From: Sphingopyxis sp. MWB1
Lineage (GTDB): Bacteria; Pseudomonadota; Alphaproteobacteria; Sphingomonadales; Sphingomonadaceae
Length of the DNA stretch: 64,000 bases
Assembly (NCBI RefSeq): GCF_000763945.1
Contig: NZ_JQFJ01000001.1
Location: 62,001-126,000, forward strand
Direction: 5' to 3'
The translations under genes were made by a program, and so were the position numbers. The stretch's first letter is position 1; the number at the start of each line of letters is the position of its first letter. The notes below the pieces were generated by a model that was not told the origin of the DNA, did no database searches, and was given only the letters and a program-made list of their open reading frames with translations. Of this stretch, positions 34,783 through 43,185 are shown piece by piece.

Positions 34783-36093
34783 TTAAAGGCGAAGAGTGTC
34801 GGTGCGGTTGTCAAATATGCCCTTCAGGTCGAAGATCGGGCTTGCCGACGAACGATTGAATTTTCGGACGCCGGAAAGGCCTATCGTGCGATATTCATCG
34901 TGCGCCACGGCGAGGATGATCGCGTCATAGGCCGATTCTTCCGGCTCCACGAGTTCGATACCATATTCTTGCCGAGCTTCCTCGGCCGAGGCCCACGGGT
35001 CGTGGCTGTCGACTGTCATCCCATAGCCTTCGAGCTCCGCGATGATGTCGACCACTCGCGTATTGCGAAGGTCGGGGCAGTTTTCCTTGAATGTTAGGCC
35101 AAGAACGAGAACGCGTGCGCCCTTGATCGCAATATCGCGAACGATCATTTCGCGCACCAGCCGGTTGGCGACATAAGTGCCCATCGCATCGTTAATCCGC
35201 CGGCCCGCCAGCACGACCTCGGGATGATAGCCGACCGCCTGTGCCTTGTGCGTCAGATAATAGGGGTCGACCCCGATACAATGCCCTCCCACGAGCCCGG
35301 GGCGGAAGGGTAGAAAATTCCATTTTGTGCCGGCGGCCTCGAGCACATCGAGCGTGTCGATGTCCATGCGCGCGAATATGAGCGCGAGTTCGTTGACGAG
35401 CGCGATATTGAGGTCGCGCTGCGTGTTCTCGATCACCTTTGCCGCCTCGGCGACCCGGATCGACGGCGCCTTGTGCGTCCCCGCGGTGACAATGGCCCGA
35501 TAGAGCTGGTCAACCTCTTCGGCGATCGCGGGGGTCGAGCCCGCGGTCACCTTCATAATCGTCGGCAGGCGGTGCGCCTTATCGCCGGGGTTGATCCGCT
35601 CGGGGCTGTAGCCCGCAAAGAAGTCGCGATTGAATGTCAGACCTGATGCGGCTTCAAGGACGGGGATACACTCTTCTTCGGTCGCGCCGGGATAGACTGT
35701 GCTTTCATAGATCACGAGCGCGCCGGCGGGCATCACCCGACCTACCATCTCGGATGCGCGGACGAGGGCGGTGAGGTCCGGGCGCTTGTGTGCGTCGATC
35801 GGGGTTGGCACGGTGACGATGAAGATGCGGCATTTGCCCAACTCCCCGGGGTCGTAGGTAAAAGACAGTTTGTCCGCTTCCGCCAGTTCGGCGGCGTCGA
35901 CTTCCAGCGTCCGGTCGTGGCCGCCGCGCAGCTCGTCGATGCGGGCGGCATCGATGTCGAAACCGACGACCGACCGCTGCTTCCCGAATTCGACCGCCAG
36001 CGGCAGGCCGACATAGCCAAGACCGATGATCGCGACTGTGGCGTCATCATAGGAAGGCGCAGTCGAAATCTTAGTGCCGCTTGCGTTCGTCAT
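34783..36093 (-). CDS. Nucleotide-sugar 6-dehydrogenase (TviB/WbpO-like)
   Basis: A 436-residue UDP-HexNAc 6-dehydrogenase of the Vi-antigen type, producing a UDP-N-acetylhexosaminuronic acid. Rossmann motif VAIIGLGYVGLPLAVEFG, the TVPTPIDAHKRPDL block, YESTVYPGATEEECIPVLE, YSPERINPGDK, and the catalytic Cys in GLVGGHCIGVDPYYLT are all present. The PGDK and TPIDAHK sequences are typical of TviB/WbpO rather than of WecC, so the substrate is probably UDP-GlcNAc or UDP-GalNAc. ATG 36093 follows an ACGGAG ribosome binding site; it starts 2 bases after the epimerase stop. It lies with that epimerase in one minus-strand unit that also includes galE. Confidence 0.93.
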   Translation of the reverse strand: MTNASGTKISTAPSYDDATVAIIGLGYVGLPLAVEFGKQRSVVGFDIDAARIDELRGGHDRTLEVDAAELAEADKLSFTYDPGELGKCRIFIVTVPTPIDAHKRPDLTALVRASEMVGRVMPAGALVIYESTVYPGATEEECIPVLEAASGLTFNRDFFAGYSPERINPGDKAHRLPTIMKVTAGSTPAIAEEVDQLYRAIVTAGTHKAPSIRVAEAAKVIENTQRDLNIALVNELALIFARMDIDTLDVLEAAGTKWNFLPFRPGLVGGHCIGVDPYYLTHKAQAVGYHPEVVLAGRRINDAMGTYVANRLVREMIVRDIAIKGARVLVLGLTFKENCPDLRNTRVVDIIAELEGYGMTVDSHDPWASAEEARQEYGIELVEPEESAYDAIILAVAHDEYRTIGLSGVRKFNRSSASPIFDLKGIFDNRTDTLRL

Positions 36094-36095
36094 CC

Positions 36096-37112
36096 TCAAA
36101 CTCCGTAATATTCACGATACCAGGCGACGAAATTATGAACGCCGTCGCGGAAATCGGTCTGCGGCGTGTAGCCGGTGAGCGCTTGGAGCAACGAGGCATC
36201 GGCCCAAGTTGCGGGGACATCGCCCATCTGCATGTCCATATAATTGCGGATCGCCTTGACACCTATTTCTTCTTCGATTGCTTCGATGAAGTCGAGCAGG
36301 CGCACCTTGTCCGAATTGCCGATATTGACGACGCGGAACGGGGCCGCGGGGGACAGACTGTCGCAGAGGATCGGTTCACCTCGGCCTTCGGCCGCCGGTG
36401 GCGGGGCGTCAATCAGCAGGCGGATGCCGCGCACTAGATCCTCGACATAGGTAAAGTCGCGCCACATGTCCCCGTGGTTGTAGATGTCGATCGGTGTCCC
36501 CTCGAGTATGCCTTTCGTGAATTTGAATAGCGCCATGTCGGGGCGGCCCCAGGGGCCATAGACGGTGAAGAAACGGAACATCGTCGTCGGGATGCCCCAC
36601 AGATGGGCATAGCTGTGCCCCATCGATTCATTGGCTTTCTTCGTCGCAGCATAAATTGTTAGCGGGGTATCGCATTTCTGCCGCTCGTCAAAGGGCATGT
36701 CCTCGTTCGCGCCATATACCGAGGAGGTCGAGGCCATCAGAAGATGCCCGACCTCGAGTTCACGCGCGCATTCCATAACATTGAAAGTGCCGACGACATT
36801 GGTGTCGATATAGGCGCGCGGGTGTTCGAGGCTGTAGCGAACGCCGGCCTGCGCCGCGAGATGGACAATGACGTCTGGCTCAATCGCCCGTGCGTAATCG
36901 AGAAGCTCTTCGGCTTCCTCGAGACGGAACTCGCGAGCCGAGAAGCGGTTCGATTTCGCCGACAGCATGCGGTGGCGTTCCTGCTTGATCCGCACATCAT
37001 AATAGTCGGTCATCGCGTCGAGGCCGAAAACCTCGAATCCCTCATCGAGAAGAAGTTTGCAGAGGTGGAAACCTATGAAACCCGCGCTGCCCGTGACGAA
37101 TATCTTTTTCAT
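36096..37112 (-). CDS. NAD-dependent sugar-nucleotide epimerase (UDP-uronate 4-epimerase type)
   Basis: A 338-residue extended SDR with GSAGFIGFHL at 8-17, LAAQAGVRYSLEHPRAYIDTN, STSSVYG, the catalytic YAATKKANE (Tyr-x3-Lys) and RFFTVYGPWGRPDMALFKFT. These blocks are characteristic of UDP-glucuronate/UDP-N-acetylglucosaminuronate 4-epimerases (LpsL/TviC/WbpP-like). Paired with the TviB-like gene 2 bases downstream, the likely product is UDP-GalNAcA or UDP-GalA. Immediately upstream is a broken copy of a related epimerase gene. Start ATG 37112 fits the family N-terminus MKKIFVTG. Confidence 0.92.
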   Translation of the reverse strand: MKKIFVTGSAGFIGFHLCKLLLDEGFEVFGLDAMTDYYDVRIKQERHRMLSAKSNRFSAREFRLEEAEELLDYARAIEPDVIVHLAAQAGVRYSLEHPRAYIDTNVVGTFNVMECARELEVGHLLMASTSSVYGANEDMPFDERQKCDTPLTIYAATKKANESMGHSYAHLWGIPTTMFRFFTVYGPWGRPDMALFKFTKGILEGTPIDIYNHGDMWRDFTYVEDLVRGIRLLIDAPPPAAEGRGEPILCDSLSPAAPFRVVNIGNSDKVRLLDFIEAIEEEIGVKAIRNYMDMQMGDVPATWADASLLQALTGYTPQTDFRDGVHNFVAWYREYYGV

Positions 37113-37437
37113 AACCCTCTTCTACCGAATCCAGACCGACCGACGCCCCCAAAGGCGCAACGAAGGCGCCATAGGACAGCGGCGGCGTCACCGCCATGAC
37201 CAATTGGCAGTCGCGCGACAGGATGGAAGTCGTGAGCTTTAAAGACGCCAAGGTCCTGCACTTGTCGCGGCTCCCGCGATATCTTAGACGAAGGCCCCGC
37301 GTCTCCGCCATATTCAGCACATGCGAATAGTAGGGGCTGAAATTGTCGATACCAATCACTCGTTCGCGGCGCGCGAGGAGCGCCGCTGTGACATGCATGC
37401 CGATAAACCCCGCGGCCCCGGTCACCAATATCGTCAT
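37042..37437 (-). pseudogene. Truncated second NAD-dependent epimerase (5' remnant)
   Basis: From ATG 37437 the frame reads MTILVTGAAGFIGMHVTAAL and continues to DNFSPYYS at about residue 38 (down to about 37323), the textbook N-terminus of a UDP-glucuronate 4-epimerase. From there on the sequence no longer resembles an epimerase, and the frame ends at 37042 inside the next gene. It overlaps the galE stop by 4 bases (ATGA), as an intact coupled gene would. The simplest reading is that an original epimerase lost about 300 residues by recombination or deletion and was functionally replaced by the full epimerase immediately downstream. Confidence 0.75.
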
Positions 37438-38453
37438 GCAGTCTCGCCATATCCTTCGGCATTGGTCGATTGCCACAACCAGCTACTCGCACACATCGCA
37501 TCCACGTTCAGCGCGGCTTCCCACCCCAGCAACTCTCGGGCTTTCCCGGTCGCGGCAAAGCTGATCGCCACGTCCCCCGGTCGCCGGGGCGTGATCTCGT
37601 ACGCAATGCTGTGCCCGCAGGCCCGTTCATAGGCCGCGACCAGTTCCTTCACCGTAATGCCTTTGCCGGTGCCGACATTGATCGCCTCGCACCCCGCCGC
37701 GCGGCCCGTATAATCGAGCGCGGCGAGATGGGCATCGGCCAGGTCGACGACATGGATATAGTCGCGCTCGCCCGTGCCGTCGCGCGTGTCATAATCATCG
37801 CCAAAGATCGAAAGCCTCTCGCGGCGACCGATCGCGACCTGTGCGATATAGGGCATCAGATTATTGGGAATGCCCTGCGGATCCTCGCCGATCCGGCCCG
37901 ATTCATGCGCGCCCACGGGGTTGAAGTAACGCAGCAGCACCGCCGATGCATCCGGGGTCGCCGCGCTCCAGTCGCGGATCATACCCTCGACCATCGCCTT
38001 GGTCCGGCCATAGGGGTTGGTGGGGGCGATGGGATGATCTTCGTCAAAGGGCAGACATTGCGCCTCGCCATAAACGGTGGCGGAGGAGGAAAAGACGATG
38101 CGGCGGCACCCGGCGGCGTCCATGGCGGCGAGCAGATGCGCCGATCCGCTGACATTATTCTCATAATAGAGCAGCGGCTTCTCGCTCGATTCCCCGACGG
38201 CCTTCAGCCCCGCGAAATGCACCGCCGCATCGGCTCCAAATTCCACAAGCGCCCGCGTCAGCGCGCTCGCATCGCGAATATCGCCCTCAACCAGCGCGAA
38301 ATCACGGTTGGTCAATTGCTTGACCCGCGCGAGCGCCTCAGGCGAGCTGTTCGAAAAATTGTCGAATACGCAAATCTCATGCCCGGCGGAAAGCAGGCGC
38401 ACCAATGTATGGCTGCCGATATAGCCTGCGCCGCCTGTCACAAATATCTTCAT
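37434..38453 (-). CDS. galE: UDP-glucose 4-epimerase
   Basis: It interconverts UDP-glucose and UDP-galactose (in some bacteria also the N-acetyl forms). The 339-residue protein has GGAGYIGSH at 7-15, HFAGLKAVGESSEKPLLYYENNV, SSSATVYG, the catalytic YGRTK, LRYFNPVGAHESGRIGEDP and DYDTRDGTGERDYIHVVDLA, all diagnostic of GalE. ATG 38453 starts the conserved N-terminus; the frame opens earlier at 38666 within the ABC ATPase gene. It starts 65 bases after the btuD-type gene on the same strand and overlaps the epimerase remnant by 4 bases. Confidence 0.96.
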   Translation of the reverse strand: MKIFVTGGAGYIGSHTLVRLLSAGHEICVFDNFSNSSPEALARVKQLTNRDFALVEGDIRDASALTRALVEFGADAAVHFAGLKAVGESSEKPLLYYENNVSGSAHLLAAMDAAGCRRIVFSSSATVYGEAQCLPFDEDHPIAPTNPYGRTKAMVEGMIRDWSAATPDASAVLLRYFNPVGAHESGRIGEDPQGIPNNLMPYIAQVAIGRRERLSIFGDDYDTRDGTGERDYIHVVDLADAHLAALDYTGRAAGCEAINVGTGKGITVKELVAAYERACGHSIAYEITPRRPGDVAISFAATGKARELLGWEAALNVDAMCASSWLWQSTNAEGYGETA

Positions 38454-38518
38454 CGCTATCCCGTGAAAATGGCCGATTCTGTTGGCGCGCGCCATAGCAT
38501 GGAACGGCGAAGCGGGGG

Positions 38519-39295
38519 TTAACTCTTTGCCGCCCGCCGGAAATAAAGCGCTTTTGACCCGTCCGCCGCCAAGGTCGGGCTGCGCTCGAACAGCGCGGGC
38601 ACATGGCGCGCCAGCGCTTCGGCCCCGGCGTCGGTGGCGGCAACCGCGCGTCCTTTCTCCATCCACAAAATCTCATCGGCAAATTGCGCGACCAGCGATA
38701 GATCGTGCAGCACGGAAACCACAATGCGCCCCGCGCGCGCGCGGGCGGCGAGGCATTCCATCACCCGATATTGGTTTGCGGGGTCGAGCGCGGCGACAGG
38801 CTCATCGACCAGCAGCACCGGCGTATCGGCGGCAAGCACGCGGGAAAGGCAAGCTAACGCCTGTTCGCCGCCCGACAGGCTCGTTACCCGCCGGTCGGCC
38901 CAGCGGTCACAGCCGGTTTCGGCCATGGCCGCCGCCACTGCTTCGGCGTCCTCCACCGCCAGCCGCCCCGGCACCGCGCCATAGGCAAAGCGGCCCAGCG
39001 CGACCATGTCAGCGACGTTGATGTCCCACGCCAGCTCATGGCTTTGCGGCAGATAGGCGAGCCGCCGCGCGCGCACCACGGGCGTCAGCGCACCCAGCAT
39101 TTCATTCCCCAGCCGCACCGCGCCGCTCGCGGGTAAAATGCCCGCGATGGCGCGCAGCAGGCTCGACTTGCCCGCGCCATTGGGGCCGACGATAGCGGTC
39201 AGCCGTCCGGGCGCGAAGGTGGCATCGACTTGCCGGACCAGCGACGTCCCCCGCACTGCGGCGCTCAACCGCTCCAGGATCAAGGCTTCAGCCAC
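38519..39295 (-). CDS. btuD: ABC transporter ATP-binding protein, cobalamin/iron-chelate type (BtuD-like)
   Basis: The 258-residue ATPase of a FecCD-type importer. Walker A GPNGAGKSS at 37-45, a Q-loop in YLPQSHE, signature LSGGE, Walker B VLLVDEP and the switch His in VLHDLSL are all present. GTG 39295 has a strong GGAAGGA ribosome binding site 6 bases upstream and overlaps the permease end by 8 bases. The cobalamin riboswitch at the head of the operon makes cobalamin or a cobinamide-type corrinoid the likely substrate. The signature LSGGE is followed by QALACLSR rather than the more common QQRVLLAR. Confidence 0.9.
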   Translation of the reverse strand: MAEALILERLSAAVRGTSLVRQVDATFAPGRLTAIVGPNGAGKSSLLRAIAGILPASGAVRLGNEMLGALTPVVRARRLAYLPQSHELAWDINVADMVALGRFAYGAVPGRLAVEDAEAVAAAMAETGCDRWADRRVTSLSGGEQALACLSRVLAADTPVLLVDEPVAALDPANQYRVMECLAARARAGRIVVSVLHDLSLVAQFADEILWMEKGRAVAATDAGAEALARHVPALFERSPTLAADGSKALYFRRAAKS

Positions 39296-40271
39296 GGTGA
39301 ATCCTTCCGCGTTGCAGGATGATGGCGATGAAGATCGGCGCGCCCGCCAGCGCGGCGACCACCCCCAGCCGCAGCTCATCCTCGGTTGGCAGGATGCGAA
39401 CAAAGAGATCGGCGAGAATCAACAGCGCCGCGCCCAGCAGCGCCGATGGCCACAGGCATTGCCCCGGATCATGGCCGACCCACGGGCGCACCAGATGCGG
39501 CGCGACAATGCCGACAAAGCCGACCGCGCCCGCCAGCGCGACCGCCGCGCCGGTGGCCAGCCCGGTGCCGATAATCACCGCCATGCGCGATGCGCGCGCG
39601 TTCAGCCCATGGGCGACCGCCGCCGCCTCGCCAATCGCCAGCAGCGACAAATTGGCCCGCTGGCCCAGCAGCAACAGCGCGCCGATCAGGATCAGCGGCG
39701 CCGAAAAACCAAGGTCGGCGAGGCTGCGGTTGGCGACTGACCCCAAGGTCCAGTTGACAAGGTCCGACAGCGAAAAGGGATTGGGCGCAAAATTGAGGAT
39801 CAGCGCCATCAGCGCGCCCGACAGGCTGGAGAGGCCAACCCCGATCAGGATCAGCGTCGCCATGCCCTGCGTGCGCACGGCGGCGGAGGCGAGCAGCGCG
39901 GTCGCCAGCATCGCCGCCGTCACCGCGCCAATGGGCAGCGCCCAGGGCCAGGCAGCGGCCAGCCCGAAATAAAGCGTCACCGTCGCGCCCAGCGTGGCGG
40001 CAGCGGACACGCCGAGCACACCGGGTTCGGCGAGCGGATTGCGGGTCAGCGCCTGCAGCGCCGCGCCGCACATGCCGAGCGCGCCGCCGACGAGCGCCGC
40101 GGCCAGTACGCGGGGCAGGCGGATCTCGAACAGGATCATCGCCGCCGCGGGGTCGCGCCCGCGCGCCCAGTCGATGGGCAGTGACGGCGACAGCCCCGAC
40201 GGCCCCGCCATCAGCGCGATCAGCGCCATGGCGATCAGCAGGGCGGTCAGCGCGGCGTTGACCCGGCTCAT
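39288..40271 (-). CDS. btuC: FecCD-family ABC transporter permease, cobalamin type (BtuC-like)
   Basis: A 327-residue membrane protein with about ten helices. The family blocks RLPRVLAAALVGGALGMCGAALQ, NPLAEPGVLGVS, GAVGFVGIVAPHLVRPWVGHDP and RILPTEDELRLGVVAALAGAPIF are all in order. It forms the channel with the BtuD-like ATPase and receives cobalamin from the binding protein. ATG 40271 overlaps the binding-protein stop by 4 bases (ATGA). The upstream frame extension to 40337 lies inside the binding-protein gene and is not used. Confidence 0.93.
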   Translation of the reverse strand: MSRVNAALTALLIAMALIALMAGPSGLSPSLPIDWARGRDPAAAMILFEIRLPRVLAAALVGGALGMCGAALQALTRNPLAEPGVLGVSAAATLGATVTLYFGLAAAWPWALPIGAVTAAMLATALLASAAVRTQGMATLILIGVGLSSLSGALMALILNFAPNPFSLSDLVNWTLGSVANRSLADLGFSAPLILIGALLLLGQRANLSLLAIGEAAAVAHGLNARASRMAVIIGTGLATGAAVALAGAVGFVGIVAPHLVRPWVGHDPGQCLWPSALLGAALLILADLFVRILPTEDELRLGVVAALAGAPIFIAIILQRGRIHRG

Positions 40272-41212
40272 ATCGCGCCGCCCTTCATCGCCGCTTGCGC
40301 CGCCGCCAGCCTGGCCACCGCATCGCCGGCCAGCCAATTGCCGCAGGCGAGCCAGCCCCCCGGCACCTCCACATCGGGAACCCCCGCCGTCACCCGGCCC
40401 AGCACCGGATGCCGCGAGGATGTCCAGCGATCCTGGGCATAGCGCGAGCTGTCGAAAAAGGCGCGAAACACCATATCTGGCGGACGCCGCACCAGTTCCT
40501 CCAGCGGGATCGAACCCCAGCCGGGGCGCTGGCGATAGGGGGTGAAGCCCGCGCTCTCGATCACTTCTGCCACCAGCGATCCCGGTCCGGTTGTGACATC
40601 GCCGGGGGTCAGATAGAGCGCGTGGGGGCGCGGCGCCTGCCTGTCGTTCCGCTTGGCTGCCGCCGCCTCGGCCGCCGCGAGATTGGCATCGAAACGCGCA
40701 ACGAGGGCATGCGCGCGCGGCTCCGCCCCCAGCTCGCGCCCGACGCGCAGCATATCGGCGCGCACCCCGGCCATATCCCCGGCATAGCCAAGCTGGACGA
40801 CCTGGATGCCGAGCTTCTCCAATTGCCCCGCCAACCGCCCATCGCCGCCATAGGATCGCACGACCATATCGGGCTGCAGCGCGATAATATCCTCCAGCGC
40901 GGGACGCAGGCGCGCGATGCCCTGCGCGCGCGGCGCTGAAAAGCTGACGTCGCTGTCGGCCTCATGCGATATCGCCGCGATGCGCGCACGGGGCAGCAGG
41001 CCGATCGCCATCTGGTCGGCGCAATAATCAATGCTGACGACGCGCGGCTTATCGCCCTCTTGCCGGTCGGCGAGTGCGGCGGCGGGCTGGCAGGCGGGGA
41101 GCAGCGCCATGGGGCCGAGCATGGCAAGCGCGCGCAAGCGGCGCTTCAGGTTCGCGAACCGTCTGGCGGCTCGGTCGGGGGCAGGGCGGCCCCGGATAAT
41201 CGCATCTGCCAT
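40268..41212 (-). CDS. btuF: Periplasmic corrinoid-binding protein of ABC importer (BtuF-like)
   Basis: A 314-residue substrate-binding protein. After an unusually long basic N-terminal region there is a hydrophobic run (LRALAMLGPMALLPAC) ending in a lipobox-like LPAC, so it may be a lipoprotein. The binding-protein fold starts with RVVSIDYCADQMAIGLLP and includes ALQPDMVVRSYGGDG and the lobe-linking helix. ATG 41212 has GGAGGA 3 bases upstream of a close-spaced start. It is the first gene after the cobalamin riboswitch and overlaps btuC. The riboswitch is the main reason for choosing cobalamin over iron-siderophore. Confidence 0.88.
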   Translation of the reverse strand: MADAIIRGRPAPDRAARRFANLKRRLRALAMLGPMALLPACQPAAALADRQEGDKPRVVSIDYCADQMAIGLLPRARIAAISHEADSDVSFSAPRAQGIARLRPALEDIIALQPDMVVRSYGGDGRLAGQLEKLGIQVVQLGYAGDMAGVRADMLRVGRELGAEPRAHALVARFDANLAAAEAAAAKRNDRQAPRPHALYLTPGDVTTGPGSLVAEVIESAGFTPYRQRPGWGSIPLEELVRRPPDMVFRAFFDSSRYAQDRWTSSRHPVLGRVTAGVPDVEVPGGWLACGNWLAGDAVARLAAAQAAMKGGAI

Positions 41213-41297
41213 TCATCCTCCACGCGGTCGGCCTTGCCGTCGCGCGAGTTTCCCCGCCCATTCCCGGTGCACCCCGCCCGAGAACAGATAACGGCGA

Positions 41298-41462
41298 CAA
41301 GGGGCAGGTTTCCTGGCTCGCCGGGTCGCTGATCTATGCCGCCTTCCCGGACCGCTGGCCCAGTGGCTTTTCGGCATCGCTCTCGCCGGCGACAGTTGCG
41401 GGGGCAGCGCCGGACTCGAACCGGACTTCCCTTTATCCCCGTTGCCGGGGACCCTTTGTCAC
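41298..41462 (-). promoter_or_regulatory. Cobalamin riboswitch upstream of btuFCD
   Basis: Read on the minus strand, the element runs from about 41462 to 41298. It contains the conserved core CTGCCCCCGCAACTGT, then GCCACTG followed by GGGAAGGC, and near its 3' end the B12 box AGCCAGGAAACCTGCC (41303-41318). These are the diagnostic blocks of cobalamin (adenosylcobalamin-type) riboswitches. About 85 bases separate it from the btuF start. It would reduce expression of the importer when cobalamin is plentiful. Confidence 0.95.
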
Positions 41463-41557
41463 AGCGCGGCGCTAGCAAAAGCGTGGCGGAGCGGCAATTG
41501 GCAAACTTGTAATTGCTGCGCCCAGCCGCGACATAGGGAAAAGCATAAGGAGCCGGA

Positions 41558-43045
41558 ATGAAACTGGGGTTCGACAATAGTTTTCACCGCGAGATGGCGG
41601 GCTTTTACACCCCGGCGGAGGCCGCGCCCGCCAGCGCGCCTGCCCTCCTCGCTTTCAACGATCTGCTCGCCGCGCGGCTTGGGATCGACCGGGCGGGGGC
41701 GGATGACGCCGCGCTCGCGCGCCTTTTCGCCGGGCAGGACATGCCTGACGACGCCGCCCCCATTGCGCTCGCTTATGCCGGGCATCAGTTCGGCCATTTC
41801 ACCCCGCAGCTTGGCGATGGCCGCGCGCTTTTGCTCGGCGAAATCATCGCCCCGGACGGCGCGCGTTTCGACGTTCAACTGAAAGGATCGGGACCGACGC
41901 CCTTCTCGCGCAATGGCGATGGCAAGGCCGCGATCGGCCCGGTGCTGCGCGAATATCTGGTGTCAGAGGCGATGGCGGCGCTTGGCGTGCCGACAACCCG
42001 CGCGCTCGCTGCCGTCGCAACGGGGGATCGGGTGCAGCGCGAGCGCGGCCACCCCGGCGCGATCCTCACCCGCATCGCCAGCAGCCATATTCGCGTCGGC
42101 AGCTTCCAGTTTTTCGCTGCTCATTTTGGCGCCGGGCATGTCGAACGTCTCTCCCGCTACAGCATCGCGCGCCATTTCCCCGAACTGGCGGACAGCGCCA
42201 ATCCGCATCTGGCGCTGCTCGACTGGGTCATCGGCCTGCAATGCGCGCTTGTGGCCAGCTGGCTGGGGCTGGGCTTTGTCCATGGGGTGATGAACACCGA
42301 CAATGTCGCGATCAGCGGCGAAACCATCGACTATGGCCCCTGCGCTTTTGTCGACCATTTCGCCGTGAACCGTGTCTTCAGTTCGATCGACGCGCAGGGC
42401 CGCTATGCCTATGGCCGCCAGCCGCAAATCCTGCACTGGAACATGGCGCGCTTTGCCGAGGCGTTGCTGCCCGCCATCCACGCCGTCGATCCCGCCGATG
42501 TCGAAGGCGCGAAAGCCCTGGTCGAGGCCATTCCCGACCGCTTCCGCGCCGGCTGGCACGAACAGATGCGCGCCAAGCTGGGGCTTTCGGCGGAAGAGAA
42601 CGGCGACGCCGCGCTGATTGACGCGCTGTTCGCCGCATTGGAAGCGCCCGTCGGGGATGGGGGCGGGGAAGGGGAGGGCACCGACTTCACCCTCTTCTTT
42701 CGCGCGCTCGCCGCCGATCTGCGCGGCGATCCCGGGCCCTTGGCCGCCCTGTCGCCCGGCGAAGCGCTCACTCGCTGGCATGGCGAGTGGCGCGCGCGGC
42801 TCGCCCGCGAAAGCGGCGATGAAGCGGCCCGCGCGGCGGCGATGGACCGGGTCAATCCGCTCTACATTCCGCGCAATCATCAGGTGGAGGCCGCGCTTGC
42901 TGCGGCGGAGGCGGGGGACATGGCGCCCTGGGTCGCGCTGCTCGACGTGGTGCGTCACCCATATGAAGCGCGCGCGCCATGGGCCGATTATGCGCTTCCA
43001 CCGCCGCGCGATGCCGCGCCCTATCGGACCTTTTGCGGGACCTGA
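41558..43045 (+). CDS. selO: Protein adenylyltransferase SelO (YdiU family)
   Basis: A 495-residue pseudokinase-fold enzyme that AMPylates protein Ser/Thr/Tyr residues and is linked to redox stress. Family blocks are FYTP near the start, YAGHQFGHFTPQLGDGRALLLGE, VQLKGSGPTPFSR (with the ATP-contact Lys), REYLVSEAMAALGVPTTRAL, HGVMNTDNVAISGETIDYGP with the metal-binding Asn and Asp, and FCGT at the C-terminus. The Cys near the end matches the position that is selenocysteine in mitochondrial SelO and Cys in most bacteria. ATG 41558 has AAGGAG 6 bases upstream. It is divergent from the cobalamin riboswitch. Confidence 0.95.
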   Translation: MKLGFDNSFHREMAGFYTPAEAAPASAPALLAFNDLLAARLGIDRAGADDAALARLFAGQDMPDDAAPIALAYAGHQFGHFTPQLGDGRALLLGEIIAPDGARFDVQLKGSGPTPFSRNGDGKAAIGPVLREYLVSEAMAALGVPTTRALAAVATGDRVQRERGHPGAILTRIASSHIRVGSFQFFAAHFGAGHVERLSRYSIARHFPELADSANPHLALLDWVIGLQCALVASWLGLGFVHGVMNTDNVAISGETIDYGPCAFVDHFAVNRVFSSIDAQGRYAYGRQPQILHWNMARFAEALLPAIHAVDPADVEGAKALVEAIPDRFRAGWHEQMRAKLGLSAEENGDAALIDALFAALEAPVGDGGGEGEGTDFTLFFRALAADLRGDPGPLAALSPGEALTRWHGEWRARLARESGDEAARAAAMDRVNPLYIPRNHQVEAALAAAEAGDMAPWVALLDVVRHPYEARAPWADYALPPPRDAAPYRTFCGT

Positions 43046-43185
43046 AATGCAGTGAAGCTGTTGAAAAGACAGGCCGCCGCGGCAAGGAGATGGCGACATG
43101 GATCAACGATTGCACGAGGATGGAGAAAATCGGGTTGCGCCGTCGCCGCTGGCGGGCCAAAAGTGCGCGATCCGGCTGACCATCA

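Noticed and set aside
37109..37501. 130-codon frame overlapping the epimerase remnant
   Set aside because: It lacks a recognisable N-terminus and starts inside galE; the remnant frame with the Rossmann motif is the meaningful one.
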